A DNA stretch of 64,000 nucleotides from Extibacter muris (GTDB taxonomy: Bacteria; Bacillota; Clostridia; Lachnospirales; Lachnospiraceae): contig NZ_SMMX01000012.1 in NCBI RefSeq assembly GCF_004345005.1, positions 32,436 through 96,435 of the forward strand. The letters run 5' to 3'. A model generated the notes under the pieces. It searched no databases. It saw only the letters and a list, made by a program, of their open reading frames with translations, and was not told the origin of the DNA. The position numbers and the translations under genes were made by a program. Numbering within the stretch: the stretch's first letter is position 1; each line of letters begins with the position of its first letter. Positions 8,205-16,104 of the stretch are shown in pieces.

Positions 8205-8729
8205 GATGCTCGCTATCTCTGTGGACAACGCCGCAGAGCATTTTTCCTGTGCAGCGGCATTCTTAACGCCTGTCTTATCCTCCGAAAAGAAAACCCTATG
8301 TCCTTTCCACCTCCGTTCTGGATTCAATTTCTCTTGACTTTTGGATAAATGAAAAAGCCGCCACACCGCACCACGAACGACAGGAGAGATTTCTCCTGCT
8401 CGGATTCGCAATGCTATGTAACGGCTTTGAAATTCAAAACCATGCTGCCATACGCCAGCCGAAAAGGGCGGCTTACGTTCGCAGCGGTCAACCTTGTCCG
8501 TTGGCTGACATTCCATTCTTCCATCTATGTGTGCTTATTTAATTTTTGATTTTCCAATTTCCTTATGGGTATTTCAGAATACCATAGCGGTTACACCCAT
8601 GTCAAGATTTTGGACAAACTTTTTATTATTCCCTGTGGACGGAAATTTTATTCACCTACTTTGAAAATTGGGCAAGGGAATTTTATCCCTCACCCAATAG
8701 TCCATAAGAAGATAGAAAATATTAGATGG

Positions 8730-9155
8730 TTATAAAATCTTCCGCAGCTTTTTACGCAGATGGTCTAGCCTTGCATAGATAGCCCCTGTTGTCAATCCAA
8801 CAAGCGGGGCAATCTCTTTTGTGGAATAGCCCTGCATTTTCAGCAGGATGATTTGCAGGGTACGCCTGTCCACCGTAAGCAACGCCCGATACAGAGTTTC
8901 GTTCTCAATCTCATCCAGTAAATCGGCAACGGTCTTTACCTCGGCATTCCGCTCCCTGTCTGCCATCCCCTCAAGGTATTCGCCGAAGTCGCTTGTCCAA
9001 TGGTAAAACCGCCTGTTGGAATTGAAGTCTGCCCTGTCGTCTGTGCGGATTTGCTCAATGGTGTTTTCATCAACTCCATGCTCCCGTAATATTTTTTCCT
9101 CGGCTTCTTTCCAGATAAGCCATTTCCTGTTCTTCCGTCCGTTGTTGTATGACAT
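8730..9155 (-). CDS. Sigma-70 region 4-like protein of the transposon
   Basis: About 141 residues from MSYNNGRKNRK, an ATG preceded by GGAGGAAAAAAGA. The C-terminal 60 residues form a sigma region 4 / helix-turn-helix (RTLQIILLKMQGYSTKEIAPLVGLTTGAIYARLDHLRKKL). The N-terminal part has no region 2, so it is probably a regulator or accessory sigma like those in Tn916- and Tn4451-type elements. A longer open frame reaches 9494 but has no start signal. It lies downstream of lanK on the same strand. Confidence 0.75.
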   Translation of the reverse strand: MSYNNGRKNRKWLIWKEAEEKILREHGVDENTIEQIRTDDRADFNSNRRFYHWTSDFGEYLEGMADRERNAEVKTVADLLDEIENETLYRALLTVDRRTLQIILLKMQGYSTKEIAPLVGLTTGAIYARLDHLRKKLRKIL

Positions 9156-9462
9156 TCTTTTTTCCTCCAATCTGAAATTTTTGAAATGTAATAATTCAGA
9201 TTGGAAAGGCGGCGAACGGCAGCCAACATCAGAAAAAACCCCGTGGCACATTTCGATAAAAAACGACAAAAGAAAAACCGCAAAGGTTCTGTGACCCTTA
9301 CGGTTATAAGTGATACTAATTCTGTTAAGTGGAGATTCTACTTCTGGTTTAATGGCAAGAAGCAGCGTTGCATAAGCAGGGATTTTTTTAACTGGCTTCC
9401 TGCCATTCCCCGATATGCTATGTATAAGTCCAATTTGCGTTGCATAAGCAGATAGATTACTG

Positions 9463-9540
9463 CCCGAAAAAAGGACATAAAAAAATCTCTCCAAACTTTA
9501 AAACAGGTCTGGAGAGTGTCTGTTAAGTCTTTTCGGGCAT
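9463..9540. repeat. Long hairpin in the lanK / sigma-like gap
   Basis: TGCCCGAAAA (9463-9472) pairs with TTTTCGGGCA (9531-9540), and CTCTCCA/TGGAGAG pair inside it. It may act as a terminator or structured leader. Nearby, GCGTTGCATAAGCAG occurs twice (about 9365 and 9440). No gene is supported in 9156-9685. Confidence 0.5.
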
Positions 9541-9608
9541 AGCAATACCGCCCACCACACGCCGTTTTTTTATTTGGTGGACTTTAAGTTCAACCGTTCA
9601 CTTTTAAA

Positions 9609-9641
9609 ATACTACGAAATATTTTTGAAGATTTCATAAAG
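9609..9641 (-). promoter_or_regulatory. Putative LanR-type promoter, copy 2
   Basis: TTTTTGAAGATTTCATAAAG (9622-9641) is an exact 20-bp direct repeat of 14785-14804 upstream of lanF. On the minus strand each copy is followed after 7 bases by a -10-like hexamer (here TAGTAT, 9614-9609). This copy would drive transcription leftward from just after lanK. Confidence 0.45.
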
Positions 9642-9685
9642 TTTTGCAAAAATAATGAGCGATGTTTCCCATCGCCCATTAAATC

Positions 9686-11047
9686 CTAATATGGAATTTT
9701 TATTTTAACCTCTGCACCGCCTGTATTATCGGAATTTTTAAGAGTAAGTTCCCCATTGTGTTGCTTTACAATGCTGCTTGTGATATAAAGCCCCATGCCA
9801 AAGTGCATATTAGAGCTTCGGCTGTTGTCGCCCATAAAAAACTGCTCCTTTGCATGGTGCAAATCTTCATTTGTAAAACCACTTCCCTCGTCTGTTATAG
9901 AGATGTACAGAAAACCGTTTGATTTTTGCACATCTGCATAGATTGTTCCTTTTTGTGGAGAGTAGTCTAACGCATTTGCTATCACATTCATAATTGCCCG
10001 TTCCAGCAGTAATTTATCCGCTTTGAAAGTTCCTAAGTTATCCCCTTTTTTCATGCGTAGACAAATTCCTTTTGTAAGACATAAGGCGTTTGTCTGTGCT
10101 TCAATCTGTTCCATATAATCAGATATATCAAATTTCTCCAAATTGAGCTGATACCCGGCTGCCGTTCGGGATATATCAATCAGCGTTTTAATATAAATGC
10201 CTATCTGCCCAGAGCTTTCTGTAATGTACTCAGCATATACACGTTGTTCATTGTCAAGTTCTGTTTCACTTATTAAGTCGATGTTTCCTTGAATAACGGT
10301 TAAAGGTGTTTTCAAATCGTGAGCAAGTGCCGCGATTTGTTCCCTTTGTCGTTGTTCTGCGTTCCATTGCTTCTCTAAAGAAGATTTCAGATTGTCTTTC
10401 ATATCAGAAAAAGAACGCAGTACATCTTCAAATTCTTTGATTTTTGAGTGTCCGACTTCAAAATCAAGATTTTGTCCTGTAACCTGTTTTGTTGCTTCAA
10501 AAAGCGGTGAGAGCTGTACCTGCATATTCTTTGCAAACTTTGCTGTTAATATTACACAAACCGCAATGCAGTTTATCCCTAAGAGGATATATAACAAAAT
10601 TTCCGGTGAGGGGAAATGTTCATAAAGCCACTCATTCGTAAACTGTGAGCCAATGTAATATTGAAGCACTACATATTCAGTTTTGCGTGTAACAAGCAAA
10701 TACTGTTTGTTAATGTTTTCATTTCTCTTTCCATATATGGCATAATCCATAGCCCGGTCTAAATCGTCACCCTCTAAGGATGTTTCTATCATTTGATAAT
10801 TCTTATCCAACACTAAATACTTACACCCCATAGGAAGCTGCACATCTGTTAAATCCGGCGTTGCAGCAATAATAGGAACAAGGTCTTTTGTACTGCGTTC
10901 TGAATAATCAGCATAAGCAATAAATCCTGTGCTTGCTCCTGCAAAAATAAGACTGAATGGAATAGCGGCCGAAGCTATCAGTCCGATTAGCAGCATACAT
11001 AAAAATTTCCAAAAAGAAAATTTCAGTGACGTTGTTTTTATTCCCAT
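9686..11047 (-). CDS. Sensor histidine kinase LanK
   Basis: About 453 residues. Two membrane helices (about residues 15-45 and 150-170) bracket an extracytoplasmic region of about 105 residues, followed by a HAMP-like segment, the HisKA box ALAHDLKTPLTVIQ (phospho-His about residue 243), an N box (ERAIMNVIANALDYS) and G boxes (DEGSGF, HFGMGLYI). The layout matches NisK/SpaK/CprK kinases that sense antimicrobial peptides. The ATG at 11047 overlaps the regulator's stop by 10 bases. It should phosphorylate the response regulator and control the adjoining immunity operon. Confidence 0.85.
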   Translation of the reverse strand: MGIKTTSLKFSFWKFLCMLLIGLIASAAIPFSLIFAGASTGFIAYADYSERSTKDLVPIIAATPDLTDVQLPMGCKYLVLDKNYQMIETSLEGDDLDRAMDYAIYGKRNENINKQYLLVTRKTEYVVLQYYIGSQFTNEWLYEHFPSPEILLYILLGINCIAVCVILTAKFAKNMQVQLSPLFEATKQVTGQNLDFEVGHSKIKEFEDVLRSFSDMKDNLKSSLEKQWNAEQRQREQIAALAHDLKTPLTVIQGNIDLISETELDNEQRVYAEYITESSGQIGIYIKTLIDISRTAAGYQLNLEKFDISDYMEQIEAQTNALCLTKGICLRMKKGDNLGTFKADKLLLERAIMNVIANALDYSPQKGTIYADVQKSNGFLYISITDEGSGFTNEDLHHAKEQFFMGDNSRSSNMHFGMGLYITSSIVKQHNGELTLKNSDNTGGAEVKIKIPY

Positions 11048-11697
11048 TTGTACCCAATCCCCCAAACTGTAGTTATCGGCTGAATATCCAATTTGCTTAA
11101 TTTCGCCCGGATATTTTTGATATGAGTGGAAATGGTAGAATTATCGCTGTCGCCCTCCAAGCTGAAAACAGCTTCATAAATCTGTTCTTTTGAAAATACC
11201 TGTCCTTTATTTCTTGCAAGGTATTCACAAATCAGATATTCACTTTTGGTTAGGGGAACAGGTGTATTATCTACCCGTAGCTCCTTTGCGGACAAATCAA
11301 TTTTTATCCGTTCAAAGGTAAGGGCGGTATGCCGTTCCCTGTGTTCCCGGCGTAAGTGGGCATTTACCCTTGCCCGCAGCTCCGCAATGCGGAATGGTTT
11401 TGTCAGATAGTCGTCTGCTCCCAAGCCAAGCCCGAATGTAATATCATTTTCCATTGTCTTAGCTGTCAAAAAGAGAATAGGGCAGTCTACCAATGAACGG
11501 ATTTTATTGCAATAAGAAAATCCGTCCATATCCGGCATCATTATATCCAGTATAATCAAATCGTATCTGTTCAGCTTATCAAGCGGAACCTGTGCGGCAG
11601 ACGTATAGGCAGTAATGAAATGCCCATCTTTTTGCAGTCCATTTTTCACAAGCTCTAAAATGGGTCGTTCATCGTCAACCATAAGGATTGCTGCCAT
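11038..11697 (-). CDS. OmpR-type response regulator LanR
   Basis: 219 residues. The receiver domain has the acidic pair VDDE, phospho-acceptor Asp51 (LIILDIMMPDMDGF), a Thr switch and the Lys of LTKPF. The C-terminal winged helix (about 125-219) has EYLICEYLARN, STISTHIKNIRAKL and VWGIGYKWE. An AGGAGG lies in good position. It is the family of NisR/CprR. The neighbouring lanF promoter has a TCT-N8-TCT element like that recognised by NisR, which supports it as the target. Confidence 0.88.
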   Translation of the reverse strand: MAAILMVDDERPILELVKNGLQKDGHFITAYTSAAQVPLDKLNRYDLIILDIMMPDMDGFSYCNKIRSLVDCPILFLTAKTMENDITFGLGLGADDYLTKPFRIAELRARVNAHLRREHRERHTALTFERIKIDLSAKELRVDNTPVPLTKSEYLICEYLARNKGQVFSKEQIYEAVFSLEGDSDNSTISTHIKNIRAKLSKLDIQPITTVWGIGYKWE

Positions 11698-11760
11698 AGT
11701 GTCGCCTCCTTTCGTTGCTCTTTTCGCATTATAGCATAATCCGTAAGGGCAGAAAAGCGG

Positions 11761-12576
11761 TCATTTCTGCTCTGCAATATAGTAGCGGTTATTTATTTTT
11801 ACCGCAACCGCTTCTGTTTTATCCGTACCGCAAATCTCGTAAACGTCTGTGTAAAACCATTGTTCCCGCCCCTGTCCGGCGTTTTTTCCGTTCCAGTCAA
11901 TCTTGTTCAAATCTTCTTTGGACAAAGGGCGTTTCGTTTCCGTATCGAATGTAACGCTTTTTGCAAGAATATCAATCCAGCTTCCTAATTCATCATTTGA
12001 TATGGTATCAGAGGTTACTTGATAAATAATCCCGTCACAAAGGAGCTGCGTTGCATTTTCGGGATTGATTTCAAACTTTCCACTCATAGACTGCTCTGTG
12101 TCCTTGAAGTCAAAGACCGTATCTGTGTCTTTGATATTTTCTTTTCTAACAGCTTTGTGATACCCTCCGTTTACATCTACAATCAGATAATCGTCAGCGT
12201 TGGGGGCTGCGTACACATTCAAGAATGGGATAATATAAGCAGCTTCCGGGGCTTTATCCGCTAAATCTGCCAACGTCCGAAAGGTAGCGGCTTCTATGTT
12301 TTCCTGAAGCAATACTTTTCCTGTTTCGTCTACAGCTGCAAGCTGCCGGATATATCCAGTCCATTCCCCAAGCCCGCCATTAGAAACGGTATCCTCCAAA
12401 ATCGTATAGTCGTTTCCCTTAAAGGAAAATTGCGTCACATTCTCTGCGTCCAGATAGCATTGCTCTTTATCACTGGAATATTCCTTGATTTTTTCCTGTA
12501 AAGAGCAGCCCGCAAGAGAAAAGCATACAACAAAAGCAAACAGCACGACTATAAACATTTTTCTGTTTTTATTCAT
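11761..12576 (-). CDS. NisI-like lantibiotic immunity lipoprotein
   Basis: 271 residues with a lipoprotein signal (FVVCFSLAGCSL, lipidated Cys about residue 24). The mature part holds two similar domains, each with an FxxxxY(T/Q) start, then an (S/T)xS(N)xxLGxW block. The C-terminal one (TSDTISNDELGSWIDILAKSV ... GREQWFYTDVYEICG ... TEAVAVKINNRYYIA) resembles the C-terminal domain of NisI. NisI-type proteins sit outside the membrane and bind the lantibiotic before it reaches lipid II. The start overlaps lanG by 8 bases, and the gene is the last of the F-E-G-I series. Identification is by recalled similarity. Confidence 0.75.
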   Translation of the reverse strand: MNKNRKMFIVVLFAFVVCFSLAGCSLQEKIKEYSSDKEQCYLDAENVTQFSFKGNDYTILEDTVSNGGLGEWTGYIRQLAAVDETGKVLLQENIEAATFRTLADLADKAPEAAYIIPFLNVYAAPNADDYLIVDVNGGYHKAVRKENIKDTDTVFDFKDTEQSMSGKFEINPENATQLLCDGIIYQVTSDTISNDELGSWIDILAKSVTFDTETKRPLSKEDLNKIDWNGKNAGQGREQWFYTDVYEICGTDKTEAVAVKINNRYYIAEQK

Positions 12577-13300
12577 AATTTTTCCGTCCTTCCCAATGAG
12601 AAAACCATAATAAGGTCAGCAACAAGCCACCTGTCGTTAATGCTGCAATCCATATTTTTTCCGTTCCATAGTTGAAAATTTGTCGGCTCAAAATATCCTT
12701 TACCCAATTCATAGACCATGAAAAGGGAATATACTTCGCTATGCCTTTTAGTTCGATATTGCTATATAAGATACATTGCAGACTTTCAAACACGCCCCAA
12801 AACAGGGATAACCCTAATCCAAATTTGAAGCTAAGGAACAGGTGCAAGATGTATATTATCAAATTACAAAATGCCATCCCGGCGGCGGCTCCAATCAGCA
12901 TTCCGAGCTGCACGGTATCAGCCATTCCCAAAAGATGTATGCCAACCACAAATAACAGAAACAGAAAGAACAGTGCAAATACCCCCGAACCATAAAGATA
13001 AGTTAATTTTGCAAGCATATTTTTGTGTCGGTTCGGTACAGCAAGCAGCGTCTGGAAGTGTGAAGCCTTTTCTTCCAGTGCAACATTCAGACCGACAATA
13101 ACGCTTATCAACAATGGAAAAAACGTTGTCGTAATTTCCAATATCATTTTGAGCTTTTTACTATCTGCTGTGCTGGCATACTGGAAATAGTAAGCAAGAA
13201 ATAACAATGCCCCGATAACAGGTATACAAAAATGAATGGCCCAAAACGGTGTATGCTTCGTTTTTTCCTGTTCAGAACGAACCGCATAAATAAAACCCAT
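12569..13300 (-). CDS. Lantibiotic immunity ABC permease (LanG/MutG type)
   Basis: 243 residues with about six hydrophobic segments, starting MGFIYAVRSEQEKTKHTP and continuing with the typical FWAIHFCIPVIGALLFLAYY helix. This fits the MutG/SpaG permease group. It should pair with the LanE permease and LanF ATPase to expel membrane-bound lantibiotic. A GGGAGG site precedes it. It lies 6 bases after lanE and overlaps the lipoprotein gene. Confidence 0.8.
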   Translation of the reverse strand: MGFIYAVRSEQEKTKHTPFWAIHFCIPVIGALLFLAYYFQYASTADSKKLKMILEITTTFFPLLISVIVGLNVALEEKASHFQTLLAVPNRHKNMLAKLTYLYGSGVFALFFLFLLFVVGIHLLGMADTVQLGMLIGAAAGMAFCNLIIYILHLFLSFKFGLGLSLFWGVFESLQCILYSNIELKGIAKYIPFSWSMNWVKDILSRQIFNYGTEKIWIAALTTGGLLLTLLWFSHWEGRKNYE

Positions 13301-13306
13301 TTCCGT

Positions 13307-14032
13307 CTACCTCCCTTTGGAAAAATCCTTTGCGTCGGCATAGGATAAAATAAGAAACAAGAGTATTGACAACGCAATGGAAATCATAATGGCTATAGAA
13401 AATCCACAATTCCCCGCATAAGTTCCGTTTATTTCAATTCCCATAAGCGGCTTTGCCAGTTTGGCCGCCCAGCAATACGGTACAAACCACCATGCGATTG
13501 TATTTCCTAATGCAGTAGCAGTAGACAGAACAATCCCAAGTATTGTATTTAACACAATCGGCACAAACATTCCCGTTTTGCGTGCTAAGTACAGGCACAA
13601 AGGAATTTGCCAGACAGACGCAAGGATAATCCCGATACTTCCTACAATGCTGTGTAAAACAGAATATACTGCCGTTGCCGGAGTGATGATATTACTGATA
13701 GAGATAAGCAATGCTAAAAATATCGCTGAAACAAGCAGTTTTTCGACTAAGATAATGCCCTTGGCAAATTCAAATCTTGAAAGGTTCACAGGCATAGAAA
13801 ATACCGAATAGTATTTCCCGGCGTTTTCTTCTTTTCTGTGTGACAAAGAACACAAAATTGCGATTGCTCCCGGAAGCAAAAACGCATACCACCAGTAAAG
13901 TGTCATGTACTGATACCCCATAAATCCACCCATAAGCCACGCAAAAATAGCTGTGATTAGTGGAACAATGAAAATCAGTTTGTTCGATATTGTCCTCTTA
14001 AATTTCAAATGTTCTGATTTCAGATAGTCCAT
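13307..14032 (-). CDS. Lantibiotic immunity ABC permease (LanE/MutE type)
   Basis: 241 residues, about six membrane helices. It opens with MDYLKSEHLKFKRTISNKLIFIVP, the signature start of MutE/EpiE permeases, then the FLLPGAIAILCSL region. It begins 3 bases after the ATPase stop, so the two are translated together. Role: membrane half of the immunity exporter with LanG. Confidence 0.85.
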   Translation of the reverse strand: MDYLKSEHLKFKRTISNKLIFIVPLITAIFAWLMGGFMGYQYMTLYWWYAFLLPGAIAILCSLSHRKEENAGKYYSVFSMPVNLSRFEFAKGIILVEKLLVSAIFLALLISISNIITPATAVYSVLHSIVGSIGIILASVWQIPLCLYLARKTGMFVPIVLNTILGIVLSTATALGNTIAWWFVPYCWAAKLAKPLMGIEINGTYAGNCGFSIAIMISIALSILLFLILSYADAKDFSKGR

Positions 14033-14035
14033 GCC

Positions 14036-14737
14036 TTAACCCTCCCTGTGATTGCTTTTTACAACGTCCATAAAAAGCTGTTCCAAATTCTCGTCTGCGT
14101 TCAGTTTCCCCTCATAACCCAGAACACCACCCGCAATAATACCAATATGGTCAGCTGTCTGCTGCACTTCTGAAAGAATGTGACTGGACAGAATAACCGT
14201 AATCCCTTTTGCTGGAAAAGAGCGGATAAGCTCTCTGAGTTCTTCAATTCCAACCGGGTCAAGCCCATTAGTCGGTTCATCAAGAATGAGCAGTTTCGGG
14301 TTGTTTAGTAATGCAACCGCAATTCCAAGACGCTGTTTCATACCAAGAGAAAACTGTCCGGCTCTTTTCCTGCCTGTTTCCGTCAGTCGGACGATTTGCA
14401 GCACTTCGTCAATCCGCTTATCTGTCAGTCCTAAAATAGTAGTCCTTACTTTCAGATTTTCATAGGCGGTCAAATTTTCATAAAGCGGCGGCATTTCAAT
14501 CAACGCTCCGATATGGTTTAAATCGCTGCGTTTCCATGTGTGACCGTCAAATTCGATATTTCCAGAGGTCGGTTTCAAAATGCCCGTAATCATTTTGAGC
14601 GTCGTAGATTTTCCAGCTCCATTCGGTCCCAATAGTCCATAGACGGAATTTCTTTCAATGTTCAGCGATATGTTGTTTACAACCGTCTGTCCGCTGAAAG
14701 ATTTGCAGAGGTTTGTTGTTTTCAAAATCATTTCCAT
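14036..14737 (-). CDS. Lantibiotic immunity ABC ATPase (LanF type)
   Basis: 233 residues. Walker A GPNGAGKST (about 36-44), ABC signature FSLGMKQR (a LSGGQ variant), Walker B LLILDEPTNGLD and the H-loop SSHILSE are all present. The family is the BcrA/NisF/CprA group that powers export of lantibiotics from the membrane. First gene of the F-E-G-I-R-K run, transcribed leftward from the promoter at about 14772-14811, with an AAAGGAC site upstream. Confidence 0.88.
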   Translation of the reverse strand: MEMILKTTNLCKSFSGQTVVNNISLNIERNSVYGLLGPNGAGKSTTLKMITGILKPTSGNIEFDGHTWKRSDLNHIGALIEMPPLYENLTAYENLKVRTTILGLTDKRIDEVLQIVRLTETGRKRAGQFSLGMKQRLGIAVALLNNPKLLILDEPTNGLDPVGIEELRELIRSFPAKGITVILSSHILSEVQQTADHIGIIAGGVLGYEGKLNADENLEQLFMDVVKSNHREG

Positions 14738-14771
14738 ATTCTGTTTTGTCCTTTCTTTTGATTATGGGAAA

Positions 14772-14811
14772 AGAATAGCTGATGTTTTTGAAGATTTCAT
14801 AAAGATAAGGA
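14772..14811 (-). promoter_or_regulatory. lanF promoter with putative LanR operator
   Basis: On the minus strand, TCT-N8-TCT (within 14806-14792) precedes a -10-like TATTCT (14777-14772). The 20-bp block 14785-14804 is repeated exactly at 9622-9641 with identical 7-base spacing to a -10-like hexamer. TCT-N8-TCT is the recognised operator layout of NisR at the nisin promoters. Confidence 0.55.
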
Positions 14812-14879
14812 ATCTTTTTAAAATCCTGATTAACGCCTGCCATATCAGTATAAGGTAAATGGGAAAAGCTAATTTTGCT

Positions 14880-15056
14880 TTATCGGGTTATCTTTTTTCG
14901 GGCATCGGCAAGTTTAACAGCTCCTTTTGGTATGAGCCATACCCGATTGATATTCAATATGCCCTCAATCCGATTTTCCTTACAGAGCCTTTATGCTCGC
15001 CTTACCGATATTCCCCAAAGCCCCACTGCTTCCTGTGCCGTCATATACTCAAACAT
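14880..15056 (-). pseudogene. Small HTH protein with a premature stop
   Basis: From the ATG at 15056 the frame reads MFEYMTAQEAVGLWGISVRRA, stop (TAA), RLCKENRIEGI and WLIPKGAVKLADARKK to a final TAA at 14880. This is the pattern of small helix-turn-helix proteins common on Clostridia transposons (about 55-60 aa). The internal TAA most simply arises from CAA (Gln), so the gene is probably dead. The rest of 14812-15275 shows no other gene. Confidence 0.6.
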
Positions 15057-15275
15057 TTCTTTCTTCCTCAAATTGTACTGTATCTACTATAGCCGTTTGA
15101 ACAAACATATCAATTCATAAAACACGAATTTTTATCCCACAAAAAAGAAAAACGACAGAGCTTTACACCCTGTCGCCACTCCATTATGTGTATAAGATTT
15201 CTTCCTCCACAATCTCCCTCTCACAAGCCCTTATGTTACCTAGCCGTCCTGTCCATTCTAAGGCGTTTTCCTCCT

Positions 15276-15557
15276 TTAGGCGTTCCGTTTGCCCTGTGCC
15301 TGTTTCATGCCCTCTATGAGCCTTTCAAAACATTCCTGTGCCTGCCTGTCAATGTCGGCAAGGTATGTATTCAGCCTGCCGCTTGTGAGAAGATTGGTGT
15401 ATGTAACTTTGCGATACTGCTTCAGATAGTCCAGATGCCGCTGTCCCCATGTGCCTATCGGCTGTTCTTCTTCGGCGGGTACAGTCAAGCATGGTATTAA
15501 GTAATCACTTTCTTTCCGATATGTACCGCCTAACTGTTCGAATAATGATTTTGCCAT
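15276..15557 (-). CDS. TnpV transposon protein
   Basis: 93 residues from MAKSLFEQLGGTYRKESDYLIPCL, with the typical TnpV features: the GGTYR-x-x-x-DY-x-x-P opening, GTWGQRHLDYLKQY, and a C-terminal ERLIEGMKQAQG. The ATG at 15557 follows TTTGGAGG; the longer frame has no such site. TnpV is found in Tn4451-like mobilizable transposons with no known function. It is the last gene before the right end of the element. Confidence 0.8.
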   Translation of the reverse strand: MAKSLFEQLGGTYRKESDYLIPCLTVPAEEEQPIGTWGQRHLDYLKQYRKVTYTNLLTSGRLNTYLADIDRQAQECFERLIEGMKQAQGKRNA

Positions 15558-15629
15558 TTTGTAATTCCTCCAAATAAGATATTCACTCCACGTTGTTATG
15601 TCTGCTGTCTTAAACAAAATTTTGAGTTT

Positions 15630-15649
15630 TCTCCTTATCTGGTTTTATT
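15630..15649 (-). repeat. Right terminal inverted repeat of the transposon
   Basis: The reverse complement matches 4231-4250 at 15 of 20 positions, including AAACCAGATA. Confidence 0.65.
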
Positions 15650-15671
15650 CATGTATTGTAATCCTACAAAT
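15650..15671 (-). mobile_element. IS481-like element, left-end fragment (part 2)
   Basis: The 22 bases are the perfect reverse complement of 28384-28405, the outer left terminus of the IS481-like element (CCTACA at 15663-15668 is its tip). It continues directly from 4230 once the 11.4-kb transposon is removed. Confidence 0.8.
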
Positions 15672-15697
15672 TAAAAAAAGGTGTCCCAATTTCGTTA

Positions 15698-15726
15698 TTG
15701 ATTTTTTCCTCGTAAAATGATAGAAT
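15698..15726 (+). promoter_or_regulatory. Promoter for tRNA-Arg region
   Basis: TTGATT (15698-15703), a 17-base spacer and TAGAAT (15721-15726) lie about 22 bases before the degenerate tRNA and 115 before the intact tRNA-Arg. Confidence 0.6.
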
Positions 15727-15748
15727 ATAAAAGCTGACAACTTAATAT

Positions 15749-15823
15749 GTTTCTGTAGCTCAGCAGGATAAAGCGTCCGCCTCCTAAGCGGTAGATGGTT
15801 CGAGTCTAAATCTTGCATACAAC
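15749..15823 (+). pseudogene. Degenerate tRNA-Arg(CCU)-like sequence
   Basis: The sequence has a GTAGCTCAGCAGGATA D-arm start, an anticodon arm with CTCCTAA loop (CCU) and a GGTTCGAGTC T-loop. The D stem is broken (GCTC against AAGC), the T stem does not pair properly and the acceptor arms do not match. It directly precedes an intact tRNA-Arg with the same anticodon. It looks like a decayed gene, perhaps damaged by integration events. Confidence 0.5.
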
Positions 15824-15840
15824 TTTATATTTTTACAAAT

Positions 15841-15917
15841 GTCCACGTAGCTCAGCTGGATAGAGCACACGCCTCCTAAGCGTGGGGTCGGAGGTTCAAA
15901 TCCTCTCGTGGACGCCA
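15841..15917 (+). tRNA. tRNA-Arg (anticodon CCU)
   Basis: A full cloverleaf is visible: acceptor GTCCACG/CGTGGAC, D arm GCTCAGCTGGATAGAGC, anticodon stem CACGC/GCGTG with loop CTCCTAA, T arm GGAGG-TTCAAAT-CCTCT, and an encoded CCA at 15915-15917. It forms one end of the second integrative element; the adjacent integrase presumably targets this gene. Confidence 0.93.
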
Positions 15918-16043
15918 GCAAACAACGCTGTAAGCCTTTATTTTCAAGGGTTTGCAGCTTTTTTTATTTACTGCAAGCTCTAAACAAAATCATATTCCGC
16001 CAGGTGAGGGGTAACTGATTGTTTATACGTTTTGGTGTATTTT

Positions 16044-16104
16044 TTGCTAATTGGACACGAACAAAAATCTGCACCTTGCTAATAAAAATAGACCTTTTGC
16101 TAAT
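16044..16104. repeat. TTGCTAAT repeats (putative integrase arm sites)
   Basis: TTGCTAAT occurs at 16044-16051, 16076-16083 and 16097-16104, with a fourth copy at 17817-17824 upstream of xis. They lie between the tRNA and the integrase stop, as expected for arm-type binding sites. Confidence 0.45.

Larger units (their letters stand above)
4231..15649. mobile_element. Mobilizable transposon with lantibiotic immunity cassette
   Basis: The element carries a large serine recombinase at its left end, TnpW-like, MobA and MobC proteins, a candidate oriT, a sigma-like gene, the LanFEG-I-RK cassette and TnpV at the right end, the gene set of Tn4451/TndX-type mobilizable elements. Its limits come from an empty site: 4212-4230 plus 15650-15671 join, through one shared CATG, to give the exact reverse complement of 28384-28420. 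The ends are imperfect inverted repeats with a perfect AAACCAGATA core. All genes point left. The CATG on each side is either a target duplication or a shared crossover core, so the true ends may differ by up to 4 bases. Confidence 0.8.

Noticed and set aside
9156..9494. N-terminal extension of the sigma-like gene
   Set aside because: No start signal; the ATG at 9155 has a clear GGAGG, and the upstream part spans a hairpin and direct repeats.
9600..15600. A lantibiotic precursor or biosynthesis gene in the immunity cassette
   Set aside because: No Ser/Thr/Cys-rich small peptide with a ribosome site and no LanB, LanC, LanM or LanT-like frame was found on either strand.
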